64,000 bases of DNA from Agrostemma githago (taxonomy: Eukaryota > Streptophyta > Magnoliopsida > Caryophyllales > Caryophyllaceae): positions 44,441,878 through 44,505,877 of the forward strand of contig OY288243.1 in the NCBI GenBank assembly GCA_958450325.1, given 5' to 3'. Both the position numbers and the translations under genes were made by a program. Of this stretch, positions 13,401 to 23,349 are shown in pieces (the stretch's first letter is position 1; each line of letters begins with the position of its first letter). The notes beneath the pieces are model-generated. The model was not told the DNA's origin. It was given only the letters and a program-made list of their open reading frames with translations, and did no database searches.

Positions 13401-14060
13401 AAGAAGTGGAACGATGGGGAGAGGAATGAAAGCAAAAGGGTGAGTACGTGAATGGGAAAGTGAAAGTCAGACATGAGACAAGTGGGTTGAATGATGATAG
13501 GATTAATTAAATGAATCAGTTCGGAAATACGGATTAAATTAATTCTGTAACGATAAGTTGACTGACCCACAAATCGGGTTAAAACGAGTTAATAAATAAT
13601 CGGACCGTCAAATAAAATGAGTGAATAAAGTACTCGAGATGAAAACGAAGATGATAGAACTAAATAATTAGACGATCAAATAGTATTTCCCGATAAATAA
13701 ATAAAAATTTTGATTAAGTAAATTAAATTGATTTCTCGAGGAGAGAAAATAAATATTTTGACGAAACTTAAAATAAATGAGCTTCGAGCTTAAAATAAAA
13801 AGAATTTCGAATATAAATTGTCGAAATAGATTTTCGATAAGAATTACATTAAATGTATAAAATAAATCAAAATCGAAATAAACATATTTTTTTAAAATAT
13901 AAGAAGAGTTTCCGAGTCCAAAAGAATTCTAAGAGTTTGAAACGATCAAACGATAAATTCGTTTTATAATAATTTTAAGAATCACGAGTTAAATCGTAAA
14001 AATAAAAATACGAACAAAAGTTTAATTTAATTTAAATTTATGAAAATCAGGGGTGTTACA
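10431..14060 (-). repeat. LARD1 5' LTR
   Basis: 3.6 kb LTR. Its sense strand carries a Cys/Ser/Leu/Phe-rich open frame of 313 codons (12629-13570). In the other LTR copy of the same element that frame is broken into three pieces, so I do not call it a gene. Confidence 0.9.
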
Positions 14061-14089
14061 GTAATATGATTAAAGTTTGGAGAACCATT

Positions 14090-14400
14090 AGCCACATGCA
14101 TTTATTAAATATGTGGCTAAAAATTAATTTCGCCACAGAAGTATATTATGTCGTGGCTAAATAATATTTGCCACTGAACAAATTCGTGGCTAAACATATT
14201 TTTGCCATGGGTGTGGCATCTTTCGTGGCAAGAGTGATTATTGGCCACGATTTTAATAAAATTCGTGGCCCAAGTGAATTTTTGCCACGGGAAAAAATGT
14301 TCCCGTGGCATATTTTTTTTCCCAGGTAGCGATTCAAATTTTTCCCATGGCTAGGTAAAATTTAGCAACAAATAACAAATTCCCGTGGCATAATTTATGG
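14090..14400. repeat. CACTA subterminal repeats, right
   Basis: CGTGGC/GCCACG hexamers occur repeatedly in both orientations between the LARD1 insertion point and the right terminus, mirroring the left subterminal region. Confidence 0.8.
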
Positions 14401-14427
14401 CGCAAGTGCCAATTTGTTGTAGTGCGA

Positions 14428-15264
14428 ATTGAGGATTTCCTTGGTTATCGATGAAAGGGTGTTATAAAATGTTTGGGTAGTTAGCCAATCGGGTATTCCA
14501 TGGAGTGGACACTTGCGCAATAAATCTCTAAATCTTTCCCAAGCCTCACTTAGGCTTTCAAATTCATCTTACTTGAAGGTTTGTATCTCCATGCGATATT
14601 GATTAGTCTCTGACGGTGGAAAATATTTCTCCAAGAAGGCATTAGATAATTGAGCCCATGTTGTGAATGCTTTAGCGGGATGGCCTTGAAGCCATCTGCG
14701 AGCTCCATCTCTCAAGGTCTTTGGAAATAATAAACGATGCAATTGGCATGAAGTTAATTCATTGAGACGGGCTCCTACTAATTTTTCTTTAAATGAAGCG
14801 ATGTGCTCTTCGGCATCTTGTTGGGAGAAACCATGAAAAGTATCTTGTTGAACCGCATTTGTCAAAGAGGCTTTCTATTCATAATTCTCGGGAATCTCTC
14901 CGAAATCAACGGGAGAAGGTGTTTCTTCATGTGTGAGTTGGGAATGAGATCCTATGGTTGCCATTTGTTGGATTGGTGGTGATGGTGGATTTGAATTTGG
15001 TTGATTTGGAGGGGATGGATGTTGATTTAGTGGAGTTTTTGGTGATGGTGGTGAATTTTGTGAAGTGGAAGGTATGGAAGGATTATTTGGAGTGGGATTA
15101 TGTGATGTAGAAGGTGTATGTGGTAGGATGGGATTAAGGTTAGGAGGTGATAATGAAGGATGTGGAATGATGGTGGTTGAGTTATTTCCCCGAAAACGGA
15201 ATGCTCTAAAAGTCCTTTTTGGCTCCGGATCGAACCACAAGGGCGATGACGTGTTCCTGGACAT
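14428..15264 (-). pseudogene. Athila-like gag, N-terminal part
   Basis: The likely start is the ATG at 15264-15262 (MSRNTSSPLWFDPEPKRTF). The Asp-Pro-Glu...Arg-Thr-Phe opening is shared with element C. A Pro/Asn/Ser-rich stretch follows. Then comes the Retrotrans_gag core, with motifs LFPKTLRDGARRWLQ and FLEKYFPPSETNQYRMEIQTF, and further on EFESLSEAWERFRDLLRKCP and FYNTLSS. All of it lies in one minus frame, interrupted by stops at 14875-14877 and 14569-14571. The second is a CAA-to-TAA change by comparison with the family's FKQ. The frame continues across the CACTA insertion into 2126. Confidence 0.85.
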
Positions 15265-15369
15265 AAAACTCAATTAAACGGTGAGACTCCTAGCACCTAA
15301 TGGTACTAGGGAAAAGGGAGAAGAGAAAAGAATCAAACACAATAACTAAAAACACAACAACTACTAGCT

Positions 15370-15389
15370 GCTCCCCGGCAACGGCACCA
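15370..15389 (-). promoter_or_regulatory. Element D primer binding site (tRNA-Asp type)
   Basis: Minus strand TGGTGCCGTTGCCGGGGAGC differs by one transition from the common Athila site TGGCGCCGTTGCCGGGGA. It lies 3 nt after the LTR end ...CCCGTCA. Confidence 0.85.
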
Positions 15390-16638
15390 TTTTGACGGGC
15401 ACCCCAATCGGATCGGTCGTTTAGCGAAGGACGGGGGGTCAAACAATATTTATAGACTCGGAATAACACAAAAACTACTAGAGTAATCGTGGTAAGTTGA
15501 GGTCGGTACACAAGGAACAGAACGTAGTAGTAGCGAGTTAAAACTGATGTGTTTGGTGTCTAGAGGGGGGAGGGGGGGTTCTAAGGGTCGAGTCTACACT
15601 AGAAAAATAACGATAGAAATAGCTAGAGATAACCAATCTAGGAAAAGGTGTTAGGGGGAAGTCGGGATTCGGAAGATGGAGTCTAAGAAGATCGGAATCG
15701 AGTTTTTGTCGCAACATTGATAAAGGGAGAATGCCACCTTTCGGTTTCTTCACCCAACCCACCTAAAAACTCGCTTTCGTGGCGAAGAAGGGTAAGTCTC
15801 TAGTTATGGTAATTTGTAACCCGAGTTTCCCCATATTGATAGAAATGTGTCAAGGTCGGTCTAGTTGGCCAGACTAAAACAACAATGACACAACAACCAC
15901 AAGTAAGATAAACCAACAAGCAAGCAACCCACCAACATCCCTTAATTCAAATAATCCAAGTCCTCATCCCTAAACCCCCCAACAAGAAATCTACTCACTA
16001 ATCATAATGAAAGACAACAAAACACTAACTAAGGAGAAAATAAATAGAACATGCATAATAACTAAATCAAAAGAAACTAACAACAAAATAATGAGAAAAC
16101 TACGATCTAACAATTACCCACTAAACTATGGAAGAGATACTATCTAACAAAATAAACTAGAGAATAATCTAGAACAACACAAGTAAAATCTAGAGAAGCT
16201 AACCACAGTAAAATGATCTAAACAAGACAATAATGAGAGAACTATATTAAATCTAAACTAGAGATTAGAGTGGAAGAGAAATATACAACCTATGAAGATC
16301 CATAAATAATAAGAAGATTGCATAAATAAAGGTTGAATCTTTGATGAAGAGAATGAAGAACTTGTCACTAATTCTTCAATAAACCCCACAAATCTTCAAA
16401 TAAAACTTGAAACTTGAAATAATAATCTTCTACAAACTTGAAATCTAGAGAATTGTTGATGGAAACTAGGTAGGTCTACTACTAAATTACTACTAGAATT
16501 ATAGAGAATTACTAAGAATTATACTAGATTATTCTTCTAATGGATGAAGTAACTACACTAATGATGGATGGAGATACTACACTAATGATGGGATATGAGG
16601 ATAGTTGTGGATGCCTTGGGTAACAAACTAGGGTAACA

Positions 16639-16646
16639 TATATATA
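16639..16646 (-). promoter_or_regulatory. LTR TATA box, element D
   Basis: TATATATA, read on the minus strand within ACTATATATATGTTACC. It lies 87 bp downstream of the nearest palindrome of the array at 16733-16960. Confidence 0.65.
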
Positions 16647-16732
16647 GTAATGCCTTAATGGGTCTCTTAACCTAAAGCCCAAATCCAACTTTTTGCTCCA
16701 TTAGTGAGACAATCACCCTTTGCATCTTCATG

Positions 16733-16960
16733 GGGTGAAACTTCACCCTGCGGTTTGACGAATTAATCCCACCGGGTGAAATTTCACCCGGTGAGATTTT
16801 CTTCTTATTTCGTGGTTTTTGGCATTTTTCTCCATCGGGCAAAATTTCACCCGGTGGGCGAAATTTCACCCGGTGGAGAAGCTCGGAAAATCTTCGGGGA
16901 GGCACTTTACCGTCGGGTGAAATTTCGCCCGGTGGTACTTCATCGGGTGAAATTTCACCC
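16733..16960. repeat. Array of six palindromes GGGTGAAATTTCACCC
   Basis: Copies lie at 16733-16748, 16774-16789, 16837-16852, 16856-16871, 16915-16930 and 16945-16960. Two match the 16-bp palindrome exactly and the other four differ by one base. The second copy extends to a perfect 24-bp palindrome (16770-16793). Spacing is irregular, so this is a cluster of sites and not a head-to-tail satellite. It lies upstream of the LTR TATA box. Confidence 0.9.
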
Positions 16961-17024
16961 AGACATTTTCTATGGCCTTTTTCCTTGTCTCATTCTTCGT
17001 CGATTGATTGGATGACTTTAAACT

Positions 17025-17750
17025 TTAAGTTGTGTGCTTTGCTCTTTGGACGGTATTTCCTTCTCTTGTGGTCGTGGAAGCTCGGTCGTGATTTCGGTGC
17101 CAAATCCTATCAAAGTTGATAGAAAAACTACCAAAATCACGTAAAACGCACAAGAGGGATGCTAAATGCAAGAAGTACTCAAAATATGGCGATAATCGCA
17201 CTCTAAACTCGCAAAACGAGGGAAATACCAGTGTAAATGAGGGGAAAAACGGTCTATATTTAGCATACAACAAAGGTGCACTCGATCGAGTGCCCGTTCT
17301 GACGCCGGTTCGCCCGGTTTCGCTAGCCTACTTGACCGAGTGGGCCTGAACCACTCGATCGAGTGCGTTAGACTGGAGGATAGGGTTCAGAGATAAAGTT
17401 TTATCTCTATTTGAAGAGGTTTATTAGCTTGAGTTCTCTTCTAGAAGTGACGCAACAATTATTTTTGTGTCGGTTTTGCCTTTGACCGGGTTTTGACCCG
17501 GTAGCCAAAAGATGGTTTTATTTTCGGTGTCGGTTTTGACCCAAATTAGTCTTATTTGATTGGAAACGACCCACTGGGCCTGAATTTGATGTTATTTTTG
17601 TGAGATTTGTACTCCGTAAAAAGCCCAAGCCAAATACTAAGGATTTTGAGCCCATATTCGAGTACGTTAAAGCATGTTTGCGTCCGATCATCATCGGGTG
17701 TTTTGCTGGAGACCGCTATAGACACTAGCAGCCAAATGCGGGTATCTACA
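17025..17750 (-). repeat. LTR start of the TGTAGAYACCCG family (minus)
   Basis: On the minus strand the sequence starts TGTAGATACCCGCATTT at 17750. For roughly 300 bp it matches the plus-strand LTR that begins at 28361, including the stretch CAAAACACCCGATGATGATC. Then comes a promoter-like part with CACTCGATCGAGTG palindromes (17352-17365 and 17279-17292) and a TATA-like TAAATATAG (17254-17262). It may be a truncated LTR of its own or the outer part of element D's LTR. Confidence 0.65.
17254..17365 (-). promoter_or_regulatory. LTR promoter region with CACTCGATCGAGTG palindromes
   Basis: Two exact 14-bp palindromes (17352-17365 and 17279-17292) flank a degenerate third (around 17329-17343). 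A TATA-like TAAATATAG follows 16 bp downstream of the inner palindrome on the minus strand. Confidence 0.65.
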
Positions 17751-20298
17751 GAGTTTAACAATCCAAAAATTAATATAAATGAATTAGAGTAGGATCCATG
17801 CTACTCGCTAGCTCACACCCAAACCCAGCAGCAAATTACCTGTCATGTTATAAACATAACAGCCACAATTCAGTGGGGAGTAACGAGGACGTTTTCCCAG
17901 CCATATTACCTGACATTAAAGCATAATTACTATTATATCAAAATATTAAAAATGGAAAACGTTTAAAATGATATAGTAAAATAATTACTTATCATTGTGA
18001 GGTCCTAGCTTAAGTAAATATGCACACCCCTCCTGGAACACCAAATGCGCCCAGTTCAACCCGACGACGTCTTACATGCAAGGTACGAGCTTTAGGTCAA
18101 AACGAACATACACTCCAGGGCAAAAACATGCCCAGTTCAACAACCAATGCATCCCGCTCGGATACACTAGCCTTATAGCTGATGGCATAAAGAATACTCT
18201 AGACTGTATTACTCTACCCGTACAATTCCCTTATTCCATAACTCCAAAACAAAGCCATTATCAAAATTCAATAGGAATATAATTTGTTTTTCAAAAGAGG
18301 AAACTTTATAAAAATAGAAACTTTCTTAAAATAATTACTTTCCGAAAGTACGTACTATTATAAATAGAAATCGAATAAAATAGGAGTTATATATAAAATA
18401 GTTAATATTAGGTCTCGAGACGTAAACATTATATTTATTATATAAATGCATAATTCACGATTAAAAGTCAAGTCAAGTCAAAATCATAATTATTTCTAAA
18501 AAGATTGAAGTTTAAGTAATTAATGATATTTAAATAACAAATTTTCAGATTTTCCAGAATTGCACTGTCTTACTGTAAAGTTCGTTATTAAATCATTAAA
18601 AATCAAAACTATGTAAGACCAGTGGGGTAAAAAACTTTAGAAACTTAGTTACAACTTTTATTTCTGGAGAAAATACAAATTCAAAATAAAAAAATTTGGT
18701 TTTTGTTCGTATGTTTAAAAACTGTCAAAATTAGACACCCGATTGTATTTCTTTACCAAAACACGTTTAAAAAATTGATTTTAAAGAAATTCCACTTGGA
18801 AACATTAACTAGACACTTTAAAGTTTATTTACGTAAATTACCCAAATTAAATACAAAGTTTATTATATGTTTCAAATCAAATCTTATCACAACTGACAGA
18901 TTCGCGGATTAATTTGACACCTGTTCATAAACAATTTATTGTTACCAAGCGACTTGGAGTTATTTTACGAAATTAAATAGAATTAAATTAGACTTAAAAT
19001 AAAAAGTAGTCTCTCTTCAAAGTTTTCGGAAATAAAGTCTTTAAAGTAGATTTTTAATTCACCCAAAAACACTAAAAGATTCTGAAACATGCTGTAACTT
19101 TATTAAAAACAATAAAACTTTCAATTTGATAATTTACACTTTAAAATCGCGAAAATTATGAAATTAATTATTGTGTGTATGTTTTAGTCTAGGCGTTATA
19201 ATACTTTTAATAGTTAAAAGAATGACTTATTTTCAAATCTCGTAAAAACGATTTAAAATAACGAAACATGTGAAGATTTTCGATTTAAAGTCTTTGTTGT
19301 TAAAAACGAGACATACATATATTGTCTAACAAATATCTAATTTCTATAAATGAAACTACAACAATAATATCACATAATACCAAGTAATATGTCAATGTTA
19401 CCTTAATCGAGATTCGAATCAATTAAATAATCATCTTCGTCGGATCTAGCACGATAGCCTACGAAATAATTAAACATATGGTATTAAAACCACATTGTAA
19501 GTGAATAGAAAGGACAAAACGAGATGAAGAACGAATAAGAGTAATTAAATTACCCCCGCGATGGGAAAAGATTAGAGACGAATTAGGATCAGATTGATGA
19601 ACAAAATGGTGGAAAGTTTAACGTGAAAGAGAAAAGAAGACTTGTGTTATGAATAGAATAGAGTAGAATGAATGAGAATATAGAGAGAGATTGAGAATCC
19701 AAAAGATAAGAATAAAAAAGTCAAAAGACTCTTAACTCAACTAGGAGACGAGATGATTGAGATGGAAAGAACAAGCAATAAATCTATGTGATAAGATTCC
19801 GACTAAAAAAAATAGGATAAATATAATATGTAGTGTTAATAAAAGGTGTCTGAAAATATTTCTCGAGTCGATAAAAAAGGTTCATAAAATAATATAAGCG
19901 TTTACGAAGAAATCAGATTAAAACGTGTTAGAAACTAATTATTTATGAAATCGCGTAGTAAAATAATCAAAAAGCCATTTTTCGAAAATAAAATATTTTT
20001 GAGCTAGAAATCATTAAAAATATAATCGAGCATTTTTCGAAAAATAAAAAGTTCGATTTTAAAATTATTGTTCATAGAAAATATGATTTCTCAAATATAA
20101 TTGAACATACTTGCGATGAAAAGAATTAAATGAGTTTTCGAATAAAAATAGAAATCCTTTTACAAAATTATATAATTTTAGGCTGGATCATGAAAGACAC
20201 CTCGAAATGAGAAAAAAAGTAATTGATGAAATATTACAGAGTTACGATATAATCTTAACGGAACAGATAGCAGAACTAGGAAATTTGCGGGTGTTACA
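17751..20298 (-). repeat. LARD3 3' LTR, truncated
   Basis: Aligns with 22263-27318. It still holds the unoccupied site GAAACTTAGTTACA (about 18643-18656), where the sister LTR carries a LINE. An internal deletion around 17985 has joined two parts of the LTR. Confidence 0.85.
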
Positions 20299-22107
20299 AT
20301 CCTCCCACTAAAAGAAAGTTTCGTCCTCGAAACCGGAAAAAGGCAGAAAGGAAATCGAGATTCCAAGTACGACTCCTACAAAACTCGGGTTCCTATTTCC
20401 ATCAAACAATACTAACTCCATTAATATCAGGCACTAGGTGGTCCTAAACGGTCTATAACCTCCAAAATTATCAATTGCTACAACCTCCAATATAAAGTCT
20501 TACATACCTATTCAATCATTCAATCAACACGATTAGAATCCACAAATGATTTAGAATCTAGTCTCACCAATTAAGATTCAAAGGGTTATCATAACTCACC
20601 TAAACCTGTGATCGATAAGGCTCCTAAATCCAAAGCTCACTAGGTTTGAATTAGAAGTATATTCCATGCTACTCGAGTAAGGAACACTAAACAAAATTCA
20701 CCCATTAACAAGCTCAAAAACGAAGTCCTCAAATTTAATAATACTAACATGTTTTCAAAAACATCACTAGGATAAAGTTTCTTAGAAGTCCGATAAAGTT
20801 CTAATCACAAGGCTGCAACCATTATATGATTAATATCCAAACGAAGCCACAATCTCGTTTAGATTCCATTAAGGTGCGTGGTTTGCACTAAAGAATTCCT
20901 CAAATCAAGTTTAGATCACTCAACTCAAAAGTTCATAAGTCATTACTGTATCACACTCAACGATATAATCCATAAAAATCAATGCTTAATCTATGTCAAC
21001 AAAATTTACTAAAAATTAATGAGAACCTGAAATGGTACCACAACACTCAGGTTAACACTCTAAACGAGGTTCTATGACCTTAAACATCCACGACACATCC
21101 ATTAAGTAGGTATTAGGTAGGAATCCCAAAATAATATTATTATTTACACTTAGCTTGGTACTAGGTATCCGTCAAATAAAATATAATCTTACCATCCAAA
21201 ACTGATTCAACTTTAAGTACTCCATATAATCAATTAACCTATAACCCAAGGTCAACACTCAAGGTAGAATCTTAATTCCATCAATTAACCAATACCATTT
21301 TATCAATCTTCAAAAGCTGTTACCAAGTTAGGAAACGGGTACAACTCACTATCCTAAATCGTAGGTAATAAGGGGTTACTAATCCTCAAATATTTTTAAC
21401 TTCCAACACTAAGACAAGAGTCGATCTTACCAATGAATCTCAAGAGAAAAGATGATAAAGTAGGATAATATAATGGAGATTTACCACAAGAATGGAGATG
21501 AGAATTTGTAAGATAAGAATTGGGAAGAAGTTGAGGCTGAAAGAAAAGAATAAATGATCCTAGACTACTAAGGTCTTGAACTAGAAGTTAATCTTCGAAC
21601 CTCCAGAGTTCAGAAAGGAACTCGTTGGACCTCTTCATCTTCTTGTAGAGGAACGACATACTAGTCTTGGGTCGCCACATTTGGATCCAAGGTGAGATCG
21701 CATCACATATGAGTCTACTACACCATCATTGAACTGAAATCTACTTTTGATCGTCTGGCCTTTAACTTGAGCAAACTGAATCTGAGCTGGAGAGTCACCA
21801 TTGTATCTTCCTTGTAGACCAAGTATTCTACTCGAGTCATCATTTTGTGGAGAGTCCTAAGTAGTTCTTATCCCGATGTGGAGCAGTATCAAGTTCACGT
21901 CTTGTCCACTCATCTTCTTCTTGGGCGTATAAAACAAATATACAATACTAATCATTGAGCTACAAGAACATGTAAGCCTAACAATTAAGTCTTTAATATG
22001 TTTTCTACCCATCTCTCACTAATCTTTTATTAACATTCAAATCATTTACTGGTGTTTTACCTAAAATCAGGTGCAGGCGTCGGTAGCAACGATGCTTTGA
22101 TACCAAC
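20299..22107 (-). other. LARD3 internal region, non-coding
   Basis: About 1.8 kb between purine tract and PBS. No ORF of note and no recognisable gag or pol motif. Parts of it align with the interior of LARD1, for instance the stretches around the PBS and the sequence around 21900-22080. Confidence 0.65.
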
Positions 22108-23349
22108 TGTAATCCACTATAAATTCTAACGCAGTTCAGTGGCGAAAACATTGTAGATTTTGGTTTAAAACACACTGATGTTCTATATTTTACAAAAAGA
22201 ACGGTCAGTCAGTACAAATGTTACTTTTTACAAAAAGGCTAAAAATAAAAATTCTCCAAATGGGTTTAATAATCCAAAAACTAATATAAATGAAGTAGAG
22301 TAGGATCCATGCTACTCGCTAGCTCATACCTAAACCCAGCAGCAAGTTACCTGTCATGTATGTTATAAACATAACAGCCACAATTCAGTGGGGAGTAACG
22401 ACGACGTTCTCCTAGCCATATTACATGACATTAAAGCATAATTACTATTATATCAAAATAGTTCAAAATGGAAAACGTTTAAAACGTTATAGTAAAATAA
22501 TTCAAAATGATTGTCCACCTGCAAATCAATATTAATTAATAATAATAATAGCATTACGGATATGAATCAGTGTAACAGAAAAGACTTTCACTAAGAGAAT
22601 ACTAAAAACTAGCTTCGAGAACTTAGTTCAAACAAATCAAACCTCGATCTCTAACTAGGCAACTCAACCATAATAGGACGGCGACTTATCAATGTGAGGT
22701 CCTAGCTTAAGTAAATATGCACACCCCTCCTGGAACACCAAATGTGCCCAGTTCAACCCGACGGCGTCTTACATGCAAGGTTCGAGCTTAAGGTTAATAT
22801 GAACATACACTCCTGGGCAAAAACAAGCCCAGTTCAATAACCAATGCATCCCGCTCGGATACACTAGCCTTATAGCTGATGGCATAACATATACTCTAGA
22901 CTGTATTACTCTGCCCGTACACTTCCCTTATTCCATAACTCCAAAACAAAGCCATTATCGAAATTCAATAGGAATATAGTTTGTTTTTCAAAAGAGGAAA
23001 CTTTATAAAAATAGAAACTTTCTTAAAATAATTACTTTCCGAAAGTAGGTACTATTATAAATAGAAATTGATTAAAATAGGAGTTATATATAAAATTGTT
23101 AATATTAGGTTTCGAGACGTAAACATAATATTTATTATTTAAATGTATAATTCACACGATTAAAAGTCAAGTCAAGTCAAAATAATAATTATTTCTAAAA
23201 AGATTGAAGTTTAAGTAATTAATGATATTTAAATAACAAATTTTCAGATTTTCCAGAATTGCACTGTCTTACTGTAAAATTCGTAATTAAATCATTTAAA
23301 AACTAAATAACGTAAGACCAGTGGGGTAAAAAACTTTAGAAACTTAGTT

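Larger units (their letters stand above)
3890..14060 (-). mobile_element. LARD1: coding-less LTR retrotransposon with 3.6 kb LTRs
   Basis: Two long direct repeats (3890-7514 and 10431-14060) begin TGTAATCCCC and end GTGTTACA on the plus strand. On the minus strand this is TGTAACACCC...GGGGATTACA. A PBS-like TGGTGTCAGAGC (complement of 10417-10428, one mismatch to the tRNA-iMet site) sits beside the right repeat. A purine tract, AGTGGGGAAGAT, sits beside the left one. The element therefore reads leftward. The flanks share GTAA (3886-3889 and 14061-14064). The fifth base is ambiguous because it is shared with the LTR end. The internal part is only about 2.9 kb and encodes nothing recognisable. 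The termini resemble the Tekay/Del branch of chromoviruses. Confidence 0.9.
2127..14424. mobile_element. Non-autonomous CACTA (CMC/EnSpm) DNA transposon, split by LARD1
   Basis: The ends are CACTACTACAAAT at 2127 and its near inverse ATTTGTTGTAGTG ending at 14424. The 3-bp flanks CGA (2124-2126 and 14425-14427) are a perfect target duplication of the size expected for CACTA elements. Within about 230 bp of the left end and 330 bp of the right end lie many CGTGGC/GCCACG motifs in both orientations, the subterminal transposase-binding pattern typical of the superfamily. Removing LARD1 leaves about 2.1 kb with no transposase-like ORF, so the element must have been moved by an autonomous relative. 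Confidence 0.9.
15393..16966 (-). repeat. Element D 5' LTR (upper boundary uncertain)
   Basis: The LTR ends in CA at 15393, next to the PBS. It contains a TATA box (16639-16646), a palindrome array upstream of it (16733-16960) and a long pyrimidine-rich transcribed part. No second copy is in the window, so the outer boundary cannot be fixed. A TG at 16966, just beyond the array, is one candidate start. Confidence 0.6.
1..17020 (-). mobile_element. Athila-like Ty3/gypsy element D, 5' half, degenerate, interrupted
   Basis: The element reads leftward: 5' LTR (15393 upward), a PBS like the 3' end of tRNA-Asp, gag, then protease running off the left edge. The protease-like motif has D-L-G instead of D-T-G, which is typical of the Athila lineage. 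RT, integrase and the 3' LTR must lie left of the window. Gag is split by a CACTA element at 2127-14424. The upper limit of the LTR is not resolved: it could start near 16966, near 17020 or at 17750. If it starts at 17750, the element abuts LARD3 sequence, with GAGTT (17751-17755) as a possible target duplication. Confidence 0.8.

Noticed and set aside
12629..13570. A 313-codon ORF in the LARD1 5' LTR (minus)
   Set aside because: Low-complexity Cys/Ser/Leu/Phe translation of a CTG-rich block. The other LTR of the same element breaks the frame into three.
16733..16960. CRISPR-like array of repeats and spacers
   Set aside because: Palindromic units with irregular spacing in a plant LTR, with no cas genes; this is a promoter-associated palindrome cluster.
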